Shown: positions 54,377-63,968, counted from the first letter of the stretch. The stretch is DNA of 64,000 nt from Microbacterium sp. GCS4 (GCF_001262495.1 NZ_LGYE01000001.1:496001-560000); one strand, 5' to 3'. The notes: generated from the letters alone by a model not told the origin. Numbers and translations are program-made.

Positions 54377-56442
54377 GCGAGGAATGCTGCGGCCCGGACG
54401 AGCAACGCCAGACGAAAACTATCCGTCGGCTCGAGCTACGCCAGCCCTCTGCCGCCGCAGACGCCTGCTGCGGACCCGACACCATCACGTCCTCTTCATC
54501 ATCGAGGCGAACGGCGCTCCTGGAGGACGACGCCTGCTGCGGCCCGGCTTCCCCCCGCGACGCGGACGGGGACGCTGAGCACGAAGAACGGCCAGCCCTC
54601 TGGCGCGACACCGCACTCCTGCCGTCCGCGGTTGCCGGCGTGATGCTGCTGGCAGGTTATGTCTTCGAGTGGTCCGGAGTGCCGGTTCCGGCGCTTGTCC
54701 TCCAAACGGTCGCACTCCTCGCGGGTGCGTACACGTTCGTCCCCGGAGCGATCCGCCGCCTGGTGCGGGGCCGACTCGGCGTCGGCCTTCTGATGACCAT
54801 CGCCGCCATCGGCGCCGTGGCGCTCGGGCATGTGGGTGAGGCCGCAGCGCTGGCGTTCCTGTTCTCGCTTGCCGAAGCTCTCGAGGATCGGGCGATGGAC
54901 CGGGCCAAGGAGGGGCTGCGCGCGCTGTTGTCGCTGATCCCGGAGACCGTGCGTGTCTCGCGCCTGAACGGTGAGGTGACGATCCCCGCCGCGGAGGTCC
55001 GCGAGCTCGACATCCTCGTCGTCGGTGCGGGAGAACGGATCGCGACGGATGGCGTGGTGGTCGAGGGCCGCTCCGGCATCGACACGTCTGCCGTGACGGG
55101 CGAGTCGATCCCGATGGAGGTCGGACCGGGTCACGCCGTCCCCGCGGGATCGGTGAACGGGGCTGCGACGTTGCGGATCGAAGCAACCGCCGACGGCCGC
55201 GACAACTCCCTCACCCAGATCGTCGAGTTGGTCGAGCAGGCGCACGCCCGCAAGGGCGAGCGAGCCCGCCTGGCGGACCGGATCGCCCGCCCGCTCGTGC
55301 CGGCCGTGCTCATCATCGCCGCCCTCGTGGCCGTGTTCGGGTTCATCGTCGGCAATCCCGGCCTGTGGATCGAGAGGGCGCTCGTCGTGCTCGTCGCCGC
55401 GTCCCCGTGCGCGCTAGCCATCGCCGTTCCGGTGACGGTCATCAGCGCCATCGGCTCGGCGTCGAAGTTCGGTGTGGTCATCAAGTCCGGCGAGGCCTTC
55501 GAACAGTTCGGCACCATCCGCACCGTCGCGCTCGACAAAACCGGCACCCTCACACGCAACGAGCCGGAGATCGTCGCCGTCGCGCCTGCTCACGGACGCT
55601 CCCGCGAGGAGATCATCTCCCTCGCCGCCGCCCTCGAGACCACGAGCACCCACCCACTCGCCGCTGCCATTACTCGCGCCGCGTCCGACATCCCCGCAGC
55701 GACAGACGTCGTCGAAGACGCCGGCCACGGCCTCACCGGCCTCGTCGGCTCCACCCACGTGCGGGTCGGGAACGCACGCTGGCTCTCGGAACTGGGTGAG
55801 CTCACCAGGCCCGCCGACGAGATGGCCGGAGACGGTATGACCGTCGTCGTCGTCGAGACCGACGGTCGGGTGTCGGGCCTCATCGGCGTGCGGGACGAAC
55901 TGCGCCCCGAAGCCGCCGAGACCATCTCAATGCTGAACGCGCAGGGCATACGCACCGTCATGCTCACCGGCGACAACCAGCGAACCGCCTACGCCCTCGC
56001 CGCCCGCGCCGGCATCAGCGACGTACGCGCCGAGCAACTCCCTGCCGACAAAGCCGCCGCCATCACGGCCCTCGTCACGGAGAGTCCGACGGCCATGGTC
56101 GGCGACGGCATCAACGACGCCCCCGCCCTCGCCACCGCGACCGTCGGGATCGCGATGGGTGTAAAAGGCTCCGCTGCGGCCATCGAATCCGCCGACATCG
56201 CCTTCACCGGCAACGATCTGCGCCTCATCCCCGGAGCTCTCGCCCACGCCCGCCGCGGACGCCGCATCATGACCATCAACATCGCACTCGCCCTGGCCAT
56301 CATCGTCGTTCTGTTCCCCCTCGCCTTGTTCGGCGTTCTCGGCCTCGCTGGTGTCGTCCTTGTCCACGAGGTCGCCGAAGTCATCGTCATCCTCAATGGC
56401 GTCCGTGCCGCCCGACGCCGCGGGATCGGATTCTCGCGGTGA
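54373..56442 (+). CDS. P1B-type heavy-metal ATPase with N-terminal CCGP repeats
   Basis: The 689-residue pump starts at ATG 54373. The first 80 residues are not a standard HMA domain; they carry three Cys-Cys-Gly-Pro motifs (ECCGPD, ACCGPD, ACCGPA) in a flexible chain. The ATPase core has TGES, DKTGT and GDGINDAPALA. The membrane metal site is ASPCALAI (SPC rather than CPC), and the last helices read LVHEVAEVIVILNG. SPC with HE is characteristic of the P1B-4 group that exports Co, Zn, Cd or Pb. Co-transcription with cmtR supports cadmium or lead efflux. Confidence 0.9.
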   Translation: MSEECCGPDEQRQTKTIRRLELRQPSAAADACCGPDTITSSSSSRRTALLEDDACCGPASPRDADGDAEHEERPALWRDTALLPSAVAGVMLLAGYVFEWSGVPVPALVLQTVALLAGAYTFVPGAIRRLVRGRLGVGLLMTIAAIGAVALGHVGEAAALAFLFSLAEALEDRAMDRAKEGLRALLSLIPETVRVSRLNGEVTIPAAEVRELDILVVGAGERIATDGVVVEGRSGIDTSAVTGESIPMEVGPGHAVPAGSVNGAATLRIEATADGRDNSLTQIVELVEQAHARKGERARLADRIARPLVPAVLIIAALVAVFGFIVGNPGLWIERALVVLVAASPCALAIAVPVTVISAIGSASKFGVVIKSGEAFEQFGTIRTVALDKTGTLTRNEPEIVAVAPAHGRSREEIISLAAALETTSTHPLAAAITRAASDIPAATDVVEDAGHGLTGLVGSTHVRVGNARWLSELGELTRPADEMAGDGMTVVVVETDGRVSGLIGVRDELRPEAAETISMLNAQGIRTVMLTGDNQRTAYALAARAGISDVRAEQLPADKAAAITALVTESPTAMVGDGINDAPALATATVGIAMGVKGSAAAIESADIAFTGNDLRLIPGALAHARRGRRIMTINIALALAIIVVLFPLALFGVLGLAGVVLVHEVAEVIVILNGVRAARRRGIGFSR

Positions 56443-56594
56443 CGACTTCGGTTGCCGCGTCGACGGACCTCGTTACGGAAGTTCGGGGTTTGGACGCATC
56501 CCCACTGAAGTTGTGCTTCAGCGAGTGTCAGAGCGAGCGTTCGGCGCGTATCGGAGCAGCATCACCTTGAGGCAGCGCGGTAAGCCGCGTCCAC

Positions 56595-57536
56595 CTATGC
56601 ATGCCGGACAGACGTTGACTCGTGGTCGGCGACCGTCTCGGTCTCCAGTTGAAAGGTCGAGTGCGCGACCGAAACTTCGAAGTGTTCAGCCACACATTCC
56701 CGAATGTCACCCAACACCGTCATGGCGTGTCCGTCCTGGAAGCACTCGTCGCGAACTATGACGTGCGCGCTCAGCGTGGGCAACCCAGTGGCCACGGTGG
56801 ATGCGTGAACGTCATGCACATCGACAACATGCTCGAGCTCGAGAATGTGTGCCCGCACGTCCTCAAGGTCCAGACCTTTGGGAGTGAACTCCATAAGAAC
56901 ACTGCCAGTCTCACGCATCAACATGAACGCGCGGGGGACGATGAGACCGGCGATGAGTATTCCTGCGAGAGCATCCGCCTGCTGAAACCCTGTCGTCGCG
57001 ATGACGATGGCCGCGACGATGACACCGAGTGAACCCAGAGCATCGTTGAGCACTTCGAGGAAAGCGGCCCTCATGTTGAAGTTCGCGCCACGACTCGATG
57101 CGAGCACCGCGATTGCAACGATATTGGCGGTGAGCCCGATGATGCCGAAGACGAGCAACTCCCCAGCTGGTACTTCTGGCGGCTCGAACAGGCGACGGAT
57201 ACCTTCGATTGCCGCGTAGGTTCCAACCGCCAGGAGCAGCGCCGCTTGGGCGAGTGCTGCTATCACTTCAATCCGTCGAAAGCCCCAGGTGCGCTTCGAG
57301 CTCGGCGGGCGCAGCATCAACGTTGCCGCGATGAGCGCGACGAGAAGTCCTGACGCGTCGGTGATGGCGTGCGCCGTGTCCGTGAGCAGAGCGAGGCTGC
57401 CGGTGATGAAGGAACCAACCGCCTGCGCCGCCACGATGGCGGCAGTGATGGCGAAAGCGATCCAGAGCCGGCGGCGAAAGTCCCCCGGCATGCCTTCTTC
57501 GGTCATAGTCGGCCCGTGGTCATGTCCCGCACCCAT
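56595..57536 (-). CDS. Cation diffusion facilitator (CzcD-like) exporter
   Basis: The 313-residue protein has six membrane helices and a C-terminal cytoplasmic domain. The helix-2 metal site is LTDTAHAITDASG (D..H...D) and the helix-5 site reads VLNDALGSLGV (ND, against the usual HxxxD). The N-terminus has HDHG. Such proteins exchange Zn2+, Cd2+ or Co2+ for protons. Its start and the stop of the ArsR gene share one base, so they are one operon. Confidence 0.9.
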   Translation of the reverse strand: MGAGHDHGPTMTEEGMPGDFRRRLWIAFAITAAIVAAQAVGSFITGSLALLTDTAHAITDASGLLVALIAATLMLRPPSSKRTWGFRRIEVIAALAQAALLLAVGTYAAIEGIRRLFEPPEVPAGELLVFGIIGLTANIVAIAVLASSRGANFNMRAAFLEVLNDALGSLGVIVAAIVIATTGFQQADALAGILIAGLIVPRAFMLMRETGSVLMEFTPKGLDLEDVRAHILELEHVVDVHDVHASTVATGLPTLSAHVIVRDECFQDGHAMTVLGDIRECVAEHFEVSVAHSTFQLETETVADHESTSVRHA

Positions 57537-57907
57537 TACGCTGCCCCTTCTCTGTCACTTCGTAAGTGCTCACACAGCACCATGTCCTTTCCGGTGGCGC
57601 CTAGGAGCGCTTCCGCGGCAACCATCACGACCCGCAGCGCCTCAGGATGCGCGAGGACGTACCACGTCGCGGGACCGTCTGGTCGAGCGACAGCAAGGCG
57701 ACATTCAATGAGGAATCCAAGGTGCTTGCTCACGGTCGACTGCGCGAACCCCATGTGCTCAACGAGGTCGCGCACTCGATGCTCTCCGGACGAGAGATGC
57801 TGAACGATAGCCAGTCGTGTGGGGTCAGCGAACGCCTGGAACAGGTGTGCGTACGCGTAAGTCGCCTCCGCGTCCAACTCAAGCAAGTCGCGTTCTATCA
57901 TCGCCAT
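57536..57907 (-). CDS. ArsR/SmtB family regulator of the CDF exporter
   Basis: The 123-residue protein has the winged helix FADPTRLAIVQHLSSGEHRVRDLVEHMGFAQSTVSKHLGFLIECRLAVARP. The last helix has HPEALRVVMVAAEAL and a C-terminal Cys-Glu-His, which might bind metal. A near-perfect palindrome covers its own start codon. As the first gene it should repress itself and the CDF exporter. The metal is not certain; zinc or cadmium is likely. Confidence 0.88.
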   Translation of the reverse strand: MAMIERDLLELDAEATYAYAHLFQAFADPTRLAIVQHLSSGEHRVRDLVEHMGFAQSTVSKHLGFLIECRLAVARPDGPATWYVLAHPEALRVVMVAAEALLGATGKDMVLCEHLRSDREGAA

Positions 57908-57925
57908 ACGACGATGATAGAACGC
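57890..57925. promoter_or_regulatory. Operator overlapping the ArsR start codon
   Basis: Perfect 14-bp arms GCGTTCTATCATCG (57890-57903) and CGATGATAGAACGC (57912-57925) are separated by 8 bases that include the ATG at 57907. The ArsR protein is expected to bind here and block both transcription and translation starts. The palindrome is longer than most in the family. Confidence 0.75.
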
Positions 57926-58064
57926 AAGCGCTGCACCGTCACGGTTCTACGGCAACTGATAAGGACACTCACTTGCACGTCTGTTCACCGCGGGGAAGCA
58001 AAGCCTGCCTAGAGAACAAACATGCGACGCCGGGTGCCCATACACCACGGTGAGATGCGCTGAT

Positions 58065-58490
58065 TCAGCGCCCGTCGGCCCTGCGCACACCCCGGTTGAT
58101 GGGAACAACCGTCGGGTCCGGCTCATCGGTAGATGTAGCGACGAAGTATGCATAGAGGGCCTGGAGATGTGCGTCACGTTCCGTCTCGAGCTCAAGGATG
58201 CGCTCTCGGGCGGCGTCGAGATCCTGCTTCTCTCGTCTCTCAACCTGTTGCTTCGGCGACAGTCCCTTGTTAACTGGGTTCAACGCGGCGAACCGCGCAT
58301 TGATGGCGAAGGGGGTCTCCTCCCGAAGGTCCTGAGCGAAAGCCCGGGCGACGGTGGGGTGAGAGAGCTGGGTGATCTTTTCAATCTGCTTCTTGGTTCG
58401 CCGCAACTCGTCGTTGCTCGCGATCTCACTGATTGCGTCCGCGATGCGACGAAGGACATCGTCACTCACTGTGATGGCGTTTGATCTCAT
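58065..58490 (-). CDS. Small coiled-coil partner of recombinases (TnpC-like)
   Basis: The 141-residue protein has an N-terminal helix-turn-helix-like segment (KKQIEKITQLSHPTVARAFAQ) and a coiled coil (KQQVERREKQDLDAARERILELE). It overlaps the large recombinase gene upstream by 4 bases and is the last gene of the module. This position and size match TnpC of Tn554, which assists orientation of insertion; the similarity is by layout more than sequence. Confidence 0.65.
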   Translation of the reverse strand: MRSNAITVSDDVLRRIADAISEIASNDELRRTKKQIEKITQLSHPTVARAFAQDLREETPFAINARFAALNPVNKGLSPKQQVERREKQDLDAARERILELETERDAHLQALYAYFVATSTDEPDPTVVPINRGVRRADGR

Positions 58491-60520
58491 TCAAGTTCCT
58501 CCAGCACTTCCGGCGGGCGCAGTGCCCGGATCTCCGCGACGATCTTTGCCCGGTCGCGTCGGAGGTTGGCTTCCAGCTTGGGATGGAGGTTGGGGGCATC
58601 CAAAGCGCGGTCATGCCGGGCAAGCTGCCTTTCCCAGATTGGAAGGTGAGCTCCGTGCAGTACCGCGTTGGCGCAGTCGGTCGTGAAACAGACGTGGTCG
58701 GCGAGCTTCGGTCCGCCCGGGCCGCACGCGGCGGTCTTCTCCCGGTAGGCGCAATCATTGACGACACCGAGCGTATAGTTCTGAGCCACTCGAGCGATGA
58801 TCTGGTCAGCGCGACGGGGATCGGCGATGACTTGTACCCGAACGTTCTCCAGATAGTCTCCGGACGGACCTGCGATGGGTTCGCCGGAGAAAAGGAGACG
58901 TTGGAGATCTTTCCGAATGGCTTGCCGACGCTCATCCGTGATCGCTTGCGTGGCCGCGTGCTTCTGGTCTCGGACGTATCCGCTTGTCGCCCGGAGCGAT
59001 GCTTTGCCCAGCTGGATACCCACGCCGATCTCGGCTCCGGGGTACGTGGCGGCATAGACCGCAAGCGTCCGCCTCAGGGAAGTCGCATTGATGGCATCTC
59101 GTGAACGCAGAGTGATGGGTTGAAATCCGAGGTCCTCTCCCCGTCCGACACGCTCGGCTGGAGCGGCGTTGACGAAGGCGATGAGCCTCTTGAGGTCACG
59201 CGTGAAGACATAAGCGCCCTCTTCCCCGCCCTCCCCTGTCTTCCCGCTACGGGAGAATAGCCGTTCTGTGAGGCTTAGCTGTTCCAGCACATCCACCGCG
59301 GTTTGAACAACGGACGGAACCCACCAGGACCGCGCCTTTCCGTTCACGCCCTGCGCCTTGTAGGTCATCGACTTGACCGACGGGATCACCGCGGAGATAT
59401 CGAAGGCATCGCGGCGCAACGCCTGTATCTCGCTATCTCGCATGCCTGACAGGCTGGAGATCATGATGTAGCAGGCCGCACGGAGTACACCGGGGAGGTG
59501 CTCCGCTTCTGCCAGACCGATCTCGCCGGTCCACGTTCCTGCAGACGACATGAGACCACCGAACTCGGCATTACCTGCCGCGAAGGCATCGTCGATGAGC
59601 TGGATTGCCTCCGGAGTGTAGTTGTGACTTGTGCGCTTGCGGATGTTTTCACTGACTCCCAGGGTGCGCCAGATCTGCGAGAAGTTGATGCTGCCGCGAG
59701 GGAACTGTTTCGAGCGCCCGACGCCAGTATGCAAGGGGATCAGGTACCCATCGTCGAGACGTGCACGCACCGTATCGATTGCCGCTTGACGAGTAACTCC
59801 ACGGCTCAGGTCATCGCTCGGTCGCGCGGCACGGAACTCTCGCTGCATGTCGATGATGAGTGGGGAGAGTCGAGTGATGATTGTGTCCGCGGCCACCATG
59901 AGAGGTTGCCACGTCTCCCAGGGCAACGGAGGGGTCTTGTTATCACCGTCCATACTTTCCTCCGCCACTTCGGCGGCGGACTGCGCCGGCCACGGCTGGA
60001 AGGGCAGCGGATGTTGTGCCAGAGGCGCGAGATTCCTGACGTGCTTCAAGAGGGAGACAAACCCTCGCACCGATGACGGCGCGTTCGGCTTACCGTTCTC
60101 ACGATGCTCACCTTTCCTGAGATCGTCCAAGAAGTCTTCAGCCAGGCCTGGTGACCACTCGCCGAAGGTGTGCAACCCTTTGCGTTCTCCCCACGCGGCT
60201 ACCACTGCGAGGTCGTTCAACTCGCTCAGGATCGCGTCCATCGATCCCACCTTCTTGCGGATCATGACTCCGGCAACGACGGCGGTGGGGTGATGCGGAC
60301 GCCCTTGCAGCAAGGCATAGAGCTTGACGTCATGGCGATACCCCTCGGGAATCCTCGTGAAGCGCGCCCATCGACCGGGATTACCTAAGGGCCGTATTCC
60401 CTGGTAGTCCCACTCGTCATCACCGAACTTCGAGCCCGCAGGAAGGTCCTCGTGGATGAAGTCGTCCGGGGGGATGGGTGGACGCCATCTTCTGGACGCG
60501 TGCGGGGTAGGGTCACGCAT
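58487..60520 (-). CDS. Large tyrosine recombinase (TnpB-like)
   Basis: The 677-residue protein starts at ATG 60520 with GAGAGGACC upstream. It has the catalytic Arg region SLSGMRDSEIQALRRDAF, then SLRRTLAVYAA with the second Arg, and LGKASLRATSGYVRD carrying the probable catalytic Tyr. A C-terminal extension of about 130 residues contains Cys pairs (NDCAYREKTAAC, CFTTDCANAV), likely a zinc-binding region. Size and extra C-terminus resemble TnpB of Tn554-type elements. It overlaps the middle recombinase gene by 8 bases. Confidence 0.82.
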   Translation of the reverse strand: MRDPTPHASRRWRPPIPPDDFIHEDLPAGSKFGDDEWDYQGIRPLGNPGRWARFTRIPEGYRHDVKLYALLQGRPHHPTAVVAGVMIRKKVGSMDAILSELNDLAVVAAWGERKGLHTFGEWSPGLAEDFLDDLRKGEHRENGKPNAPSSVRGFVSLLKHVRNLAPLAQHPLPFQPWPAQSAAEVAEESMDGDNKTPPLPWETWQPLMVAADTIITRLSPLIIDMQREFRAARPSDDLSRGVTRQAAIDTVRARLDDGYLIPLHTGVGRSKQFPRGSINFSQIWRTLGVSENIRKRTSHNYTPEAIQLIDDAFAAGNAEFGGLMSSAGTWTGEIGLAEAEHLPGVLRAACYIMISSLSGMRDSEIQALRRDAFDISAVIPSVKSMTYKAQGVNGKARSWWVPSVVQTAVDVLEQLSLTERLFSRSGKTGEGGEEGAYVFTRDLKRLIAFVNAAPAERVGRGEDLGFQPITLRSRDAINATSLRRTLAVYAATYPGAEIGVGIQLGKASLRATSGYVRDQKHAATQAITDERRQAIRKDLQRLLFSGEPIAGPSGDYLENVRVQVIADPRRADQIIARVAQNYTLGVVNDCAYREKTAACGPGGPKLADHVCFTTDCANAVLHGAHLPIWERQLARHDRALDAPNLHPKLEANLRRDRAKIVAEIRALRPPEVLEELE

Positions 60521-62088
60521 CGGCTGGTCCTCTCATTTCATGGCGGAGACCAAGATCGACGAGAACCTCGTCGGTGTGCAGTCGCGCTTCTTCGACGGCG
60601 TCGCGCGGGAACATCTGCAAGATTGTGACAGTGGCTTCGTGTATGAATCCCCATACTTTCTGCCACGTGGTCGGGTTCACCGCCGCATCGGGGGCGGAAA
60701 CGGCGTTGACAAGGACGAGGGCCGGAAGGTGTTCGACCGTGATGATGGCGTTGGGGCAGGTAAAACACGTTCCCATGCGTGCCATCGGACAGATCTCACC
60801 TCGGGGTGCGTGCGGCGAGTCTTCCGGGTCACGACAGCCAGCGAGTGCGCCCCCAACGCTCTCCGGTAGGGCGTTCTCGTCGAGGTCGGTGACCTCGCCT
60901 GTGACCGTGTCAAGCTGCACGATTCCGTCGCCGGTGTCAATGGTCGGCCCGAGTGCTCGGTCGCGCAGCTCCGAGATTGATCTCACGAACCGCTCTCCCG
61001 CTTCTTGCCGGAGAGTCGGGCTGTTCGTGTAGTGGTCGAAGAGCATGTCTTGGGTGTGCCGCCGCTGCCGGCGGAGATGCGTAGCGGGTTCCGCGATGAT
61101 CTCGGCGGCGATAGCAGACTTGCGGAAGCGGCGGGGTGTCATGGGGCGTGGAGATCTCACCCGCGACGTATCGGTCAAGCCATTCGCTAAAGCTCCATTT
61201 TTCCCAAGGCATTGCGATGGGAATGCCCCACTCATCCTTTATCATCCAAAGATCCGGGAGCCTGGTTAAGCGACGGAGCGGTGCTCCAAGTCGGATCAGT
61301 GCATCGAGATAACGTAGCGTCGTCGGTTCCCGCTCTCGCGTCCAGGTCACCTCCTCAACGCGGTGGGCTCGGTTCTTACGCAGAGTCACGTTGTAGCTGT
61401 CAGCAAGACCCGCGACCGCCATCTGCTCGGTGCCCATACCCGCGCTCCGAAGGTCTTTGGATGTCGCGGAGATATCGTTCAAAGTCAGACCCCTCAGAAC
61501 CTCAGGGGGCTCACCAGTCGCGATACAGAGCGCGACGTGAAAAGCGACGAGAACATCGCCGGTTGCCCGCGTTGTCCACGAACCGTCCTTCCAGGTTCGA
61601 TTGCGAACCGCGGTCTTGATCCGGGTCAGTTCGTCCTCGGAAAAATCCGGTAGCGGTTCACGACGGATGTGTGCAAGTCGAGTCGGCTCGCACACCCGCG
61701 CGTAAACCTCCGGGTGTAGCCTTCCTGGGCGGCGGTCTTCTAGATACCGAAGAAACGCGAACAGATATACCGCGACGCGGTACGGGTGGTCCGATCCCAA
61801 TCTCGCCTGCCATTCGAGAAGGGTGAGTTCCCACGAATCGATGTGCCGCCTCCGCAACTCCCTGATGGAGTGTCTGGACGGATCAAATCCGATCTGCTTG
61901 GTCATATGCGACGCTAGGCGAAAGATACCGATACGAAGCGTTCCTACGGCCGTCGGATTGAACTTCGCAACTTCTACCCATTCACGCGCTAACTCATCGA
62001 CCAGCTTCGGTGCAGAGGACCGACTAGGGACTATAAAAGAACGCTTCGCCCCCCGGGCTGTCATATATTCCGCGATGTGCTCAGTCAC
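60513..62088 (-). pseudogene. Middle tyrosine recombinase gene with apparent +1 frameshift
   Basis: The frame from GTG 62088 (MTEHIAEYMTARG) is protein-like through WLDRYVAGEISTPHD. It then switches to another frame that continues MTPRRFRKSAIAAEII and HTQDMLFDHYTNSP to the stop at 60513. Removing one C from the CCCC near 61138 joins them as about 524 residues. The second part carries the catalytic-end signature with R, H and the terminal Tyr, so as written the protein lacks its active site. A sequencing error is possible, as at two other sites in this island. Confidence 0.7.
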
Positions 62089-62089
62089 G

Positions 62090-63586
62090 TCAGAGCCCTT
62101 TCACGAGCTTGAAGAGACTCTCGCGCAACGCATTCGGGATCTGGTCGGTGTAGGTTTCGGCGTGATAGAGATAGCGGTTGGTTGTGCTGAGGCTTGCGTG
62201 TCCAAGAAGTTCCTGGACGATGAGTAGGGGGCTTGCGAGCAACGCGTAGGGGTCCCCTTGAGTGTTCCTTCCTTCGCGCATCAGCGCGGCGAGGGTGCGG
62301 ATGGCAAAGGTGTGTCGGAGGACGTGGGGGGTGACAGTGAGGTGTGCGGGCGGTGCATGCTCGTGGGGGCCGAGACTGGCTACGCGGTGGTTGGCGTCGC
62401 TGAAAAGCCTGTTGAAGCGGTCGATGGCCGGGGCTTGTCCTCCTTCGGCGAGGAAAAGTGCGAGCGGGTCGATGAGGCCGTCGTCGCGGATCCATACGGC
62501 AGTACGGCGCAAGGTGTTGGGCAGGCGGTTGGGGCGGATGAGTCGTCCGTTGATGCGGAGGGCGGTGCCGTTGGTGGTGGGGACGGGTTCGGCGATGGTG
62601 AGGGTGCCGTTGCGGCGGCGACTGCGGAGCGTGGGCTGGGCGCGTTCGACCATGTACTCGCGTTCGCCGCGGCGGTAGTGGTCGATGGCGTCGGCTAGGT
62701 GGTCGATGATGTGGACGTCGCGTGGCCTGCTGCCCTTGCCCATTCGTTCGAAGATGTGGCTCCCCCGCGGGAGGTTTGTGGGGATGTCCAGGTCGAGGAG
62801 GTAAGTGCCCTCTTCGCGACGAAGGCCCGTGCTGACGAGGGTGAGGCCGAAGGTGTAGTCGCGTTCGGGGTACTCGGGTCGGTCGTCCGAGATGTCGTCG
62901 CCGCGGAGTCCGTGGTTGAGGAAGAAGACGAGTTGCTCTTCGGTGAGGAAGCGGATCCGCCGGGTCTCTTTCTCCGGGGACTTCAGGGTGTTCCGTTGGC
63001 TACTACCCCATCGTGGGATGGGGTCGATCTCCAACCATCCTTTGTCCCGGGCGTAGGCGAAGAACAGGCCGATGTCACTTATTTCGGTATTCCAGGAGCT
63101 TCCCACCAGGGTCTGCAGTCGATGTTTCTTGTATTGGTTGAGATTCTCGGTGGTGGCGTCGATGAGGTCAGCGTCCGGAGAGGTTTCCCGGATGAAGTTG
63201 AGGAAGCCGACGAGCGCGCCAGCGTGGTTGTTGCGTAGCGTGCGCATGGGATATGCGCGTTGGCGGGCTGCGTCGAGGAGGTAGGCGTTGACATGGCGCA
63301 GTGTGTGGAAGCGTGCCGCGCCGTCCGTGAGGTAGGGGGTGCCGTCGGGGATGCGCGCGATGTCAAGAAGTCGCCTCAGCGTGGCGGCGGGGATCGTTCG
63401 GCCGTTCGCTTGGACATCGAAAACACGCGCGCGGTCCACCACCCTGACGAACAGGGCGGTCGACCGCGCGCGCGATGACTTTTCCACTGGTGACAGCGAC
63501 CGTTCTCCGAGACGTTGAACTTGTCTCGGATGATACACATGGTGACTTCGATACTGAACCCCCACCTCAAGTGTGGTGATACACAT
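62090..63586 (-). CDS. Tyrosine recombinase/integrase adjacent to ssrA
   Basis: With the start at ATG 63586 (63598 and GTG 63538 are alternatives) the protein is about 498 residues. It has a SAM-like N-terminal domain (LNFIRETSPDADLIDATTENLNQYKKH). The catalytic residues are Arg in VSTGLRREEGTYL, HxLR in TPHVLRHTFAIR, and LGHASLSTTNRYLYH with the nucleophilic Tyr. It is placed with its 5' end 15 bases from the 3' end of tmRNA, the typical place for an integrase using ssrA as attachment site. A 1-base gap separates it from the next recombinase. Confidence 0.9.
   Translation of the reverse strand: MCITTLEVGVQYRSHHVYHPRQVQRLGERSLSPVEKSSRARSTALFVRVVDRARVFDVQANGRTIPAATLRRLLDIARIPDGTPYLTDGAARFHTLRHVNAYLLDAARQRAYPMRTLRNNHAGALVGFLNFIRETSPDADLIDATTENLNQYKKHRLQTLVGSSWNTEISDIGLFFAYARDKGWLEIDPIPRWGSSQRNTLKSPEKETRRIRFLTEEQLVFFLNHGLRGDDISDDRPEYPERDYTFGLTLVSTGLRREEGTYLLDLDIPTNLPRGSHIFERMGKGSRPRDVHIIDHLADAIDHYRRGEREYMVERAQPTLRSRRRNGTLTIAEPVPTTNGTALRINGRLIRPNRLPNTLRRTAVWIRDDGLIDPLALFLAEGGQAPAIDRFNRLFSDANHRVASLGPHEHAPPAHLTVTPHVLRHTFAIRTLAALMREGRNTQGDPYALLASPLLIVQELLGHASLSTTNRYLYHAETYTDQIPNALRESLFKLVKGL
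63531..63586. repeat. Direct repeat TGATACACAT next to ssrA
   Basis: TGATACACAT occurs at 63531-63540 and 63577-63586, 46 bp apart, between the integrase and tmRNA 3' end. Tandem short repeats beside an attachment site can be arm-type recombinase binding sites; this is inference. Confidence 0.4.
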
Positions 63587-63601
63587 CTTTGACACCATCT
63601 G

Positions 63602-63968
63602 TGGAGCTGGGGGGAATCGAACCCCCGTCCAACGCTGAGTCTCCACGCCTTCTCCGGGCGCAGTCTGTGGAGGCGTTCTGCTCGGCTCCGACCTTTGTCA
63701 CAGACACCTAAGTCGACGAGCCCAGCCTGGCAAGAGTCCCACGTGACGTCCAGACGCCGTCACGCAGCAAGATTCCTAGATGACGCCAGGATCCGTGTCG
63801 GAATCACACACGGTCTGACGGACTATCGGGCTCGCTTAGGCAGCGAGGGCGAAGTCGTTGCGCTTGGTTTCGGCAACTATTGTTTTGCAGAGAGCGTTTA
63901 CGAGATAACTCTGCATCCTCGGCCCGCTTCTCGTGGATTCACAGGCGCTGTCGAAACCGATCAGCCCC
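63602..63968 (-). ncRNA. ssrA: Transfer-messenger RNA (tmRNA)
   Basis: The 5' end is GGGGCTGATCGGTTTCGAC and the 3' end has a T arm with GGTTCGATTCCCC and acceptor strand CAGCTCC with discriminator A. These pair as a 7-bp acceptor stem with a G-U. The tag frame reads AETKRNDFALAA then TAA, in the region 63835-63880, ending in the ALAA degron typical of bacteria. Length is 367 nt and CCA is not encoded. It rescues stalled ribosomes with SmpB. Confidence 0.95.

Noticed and set aside
63531-63586. Second attachment site copy of tmRNA within this window
   Set aside because: I looked for the tmRNA 3' terminal sequence around 26-28, 36 and 58 kb and found none, so the element limits stay open.
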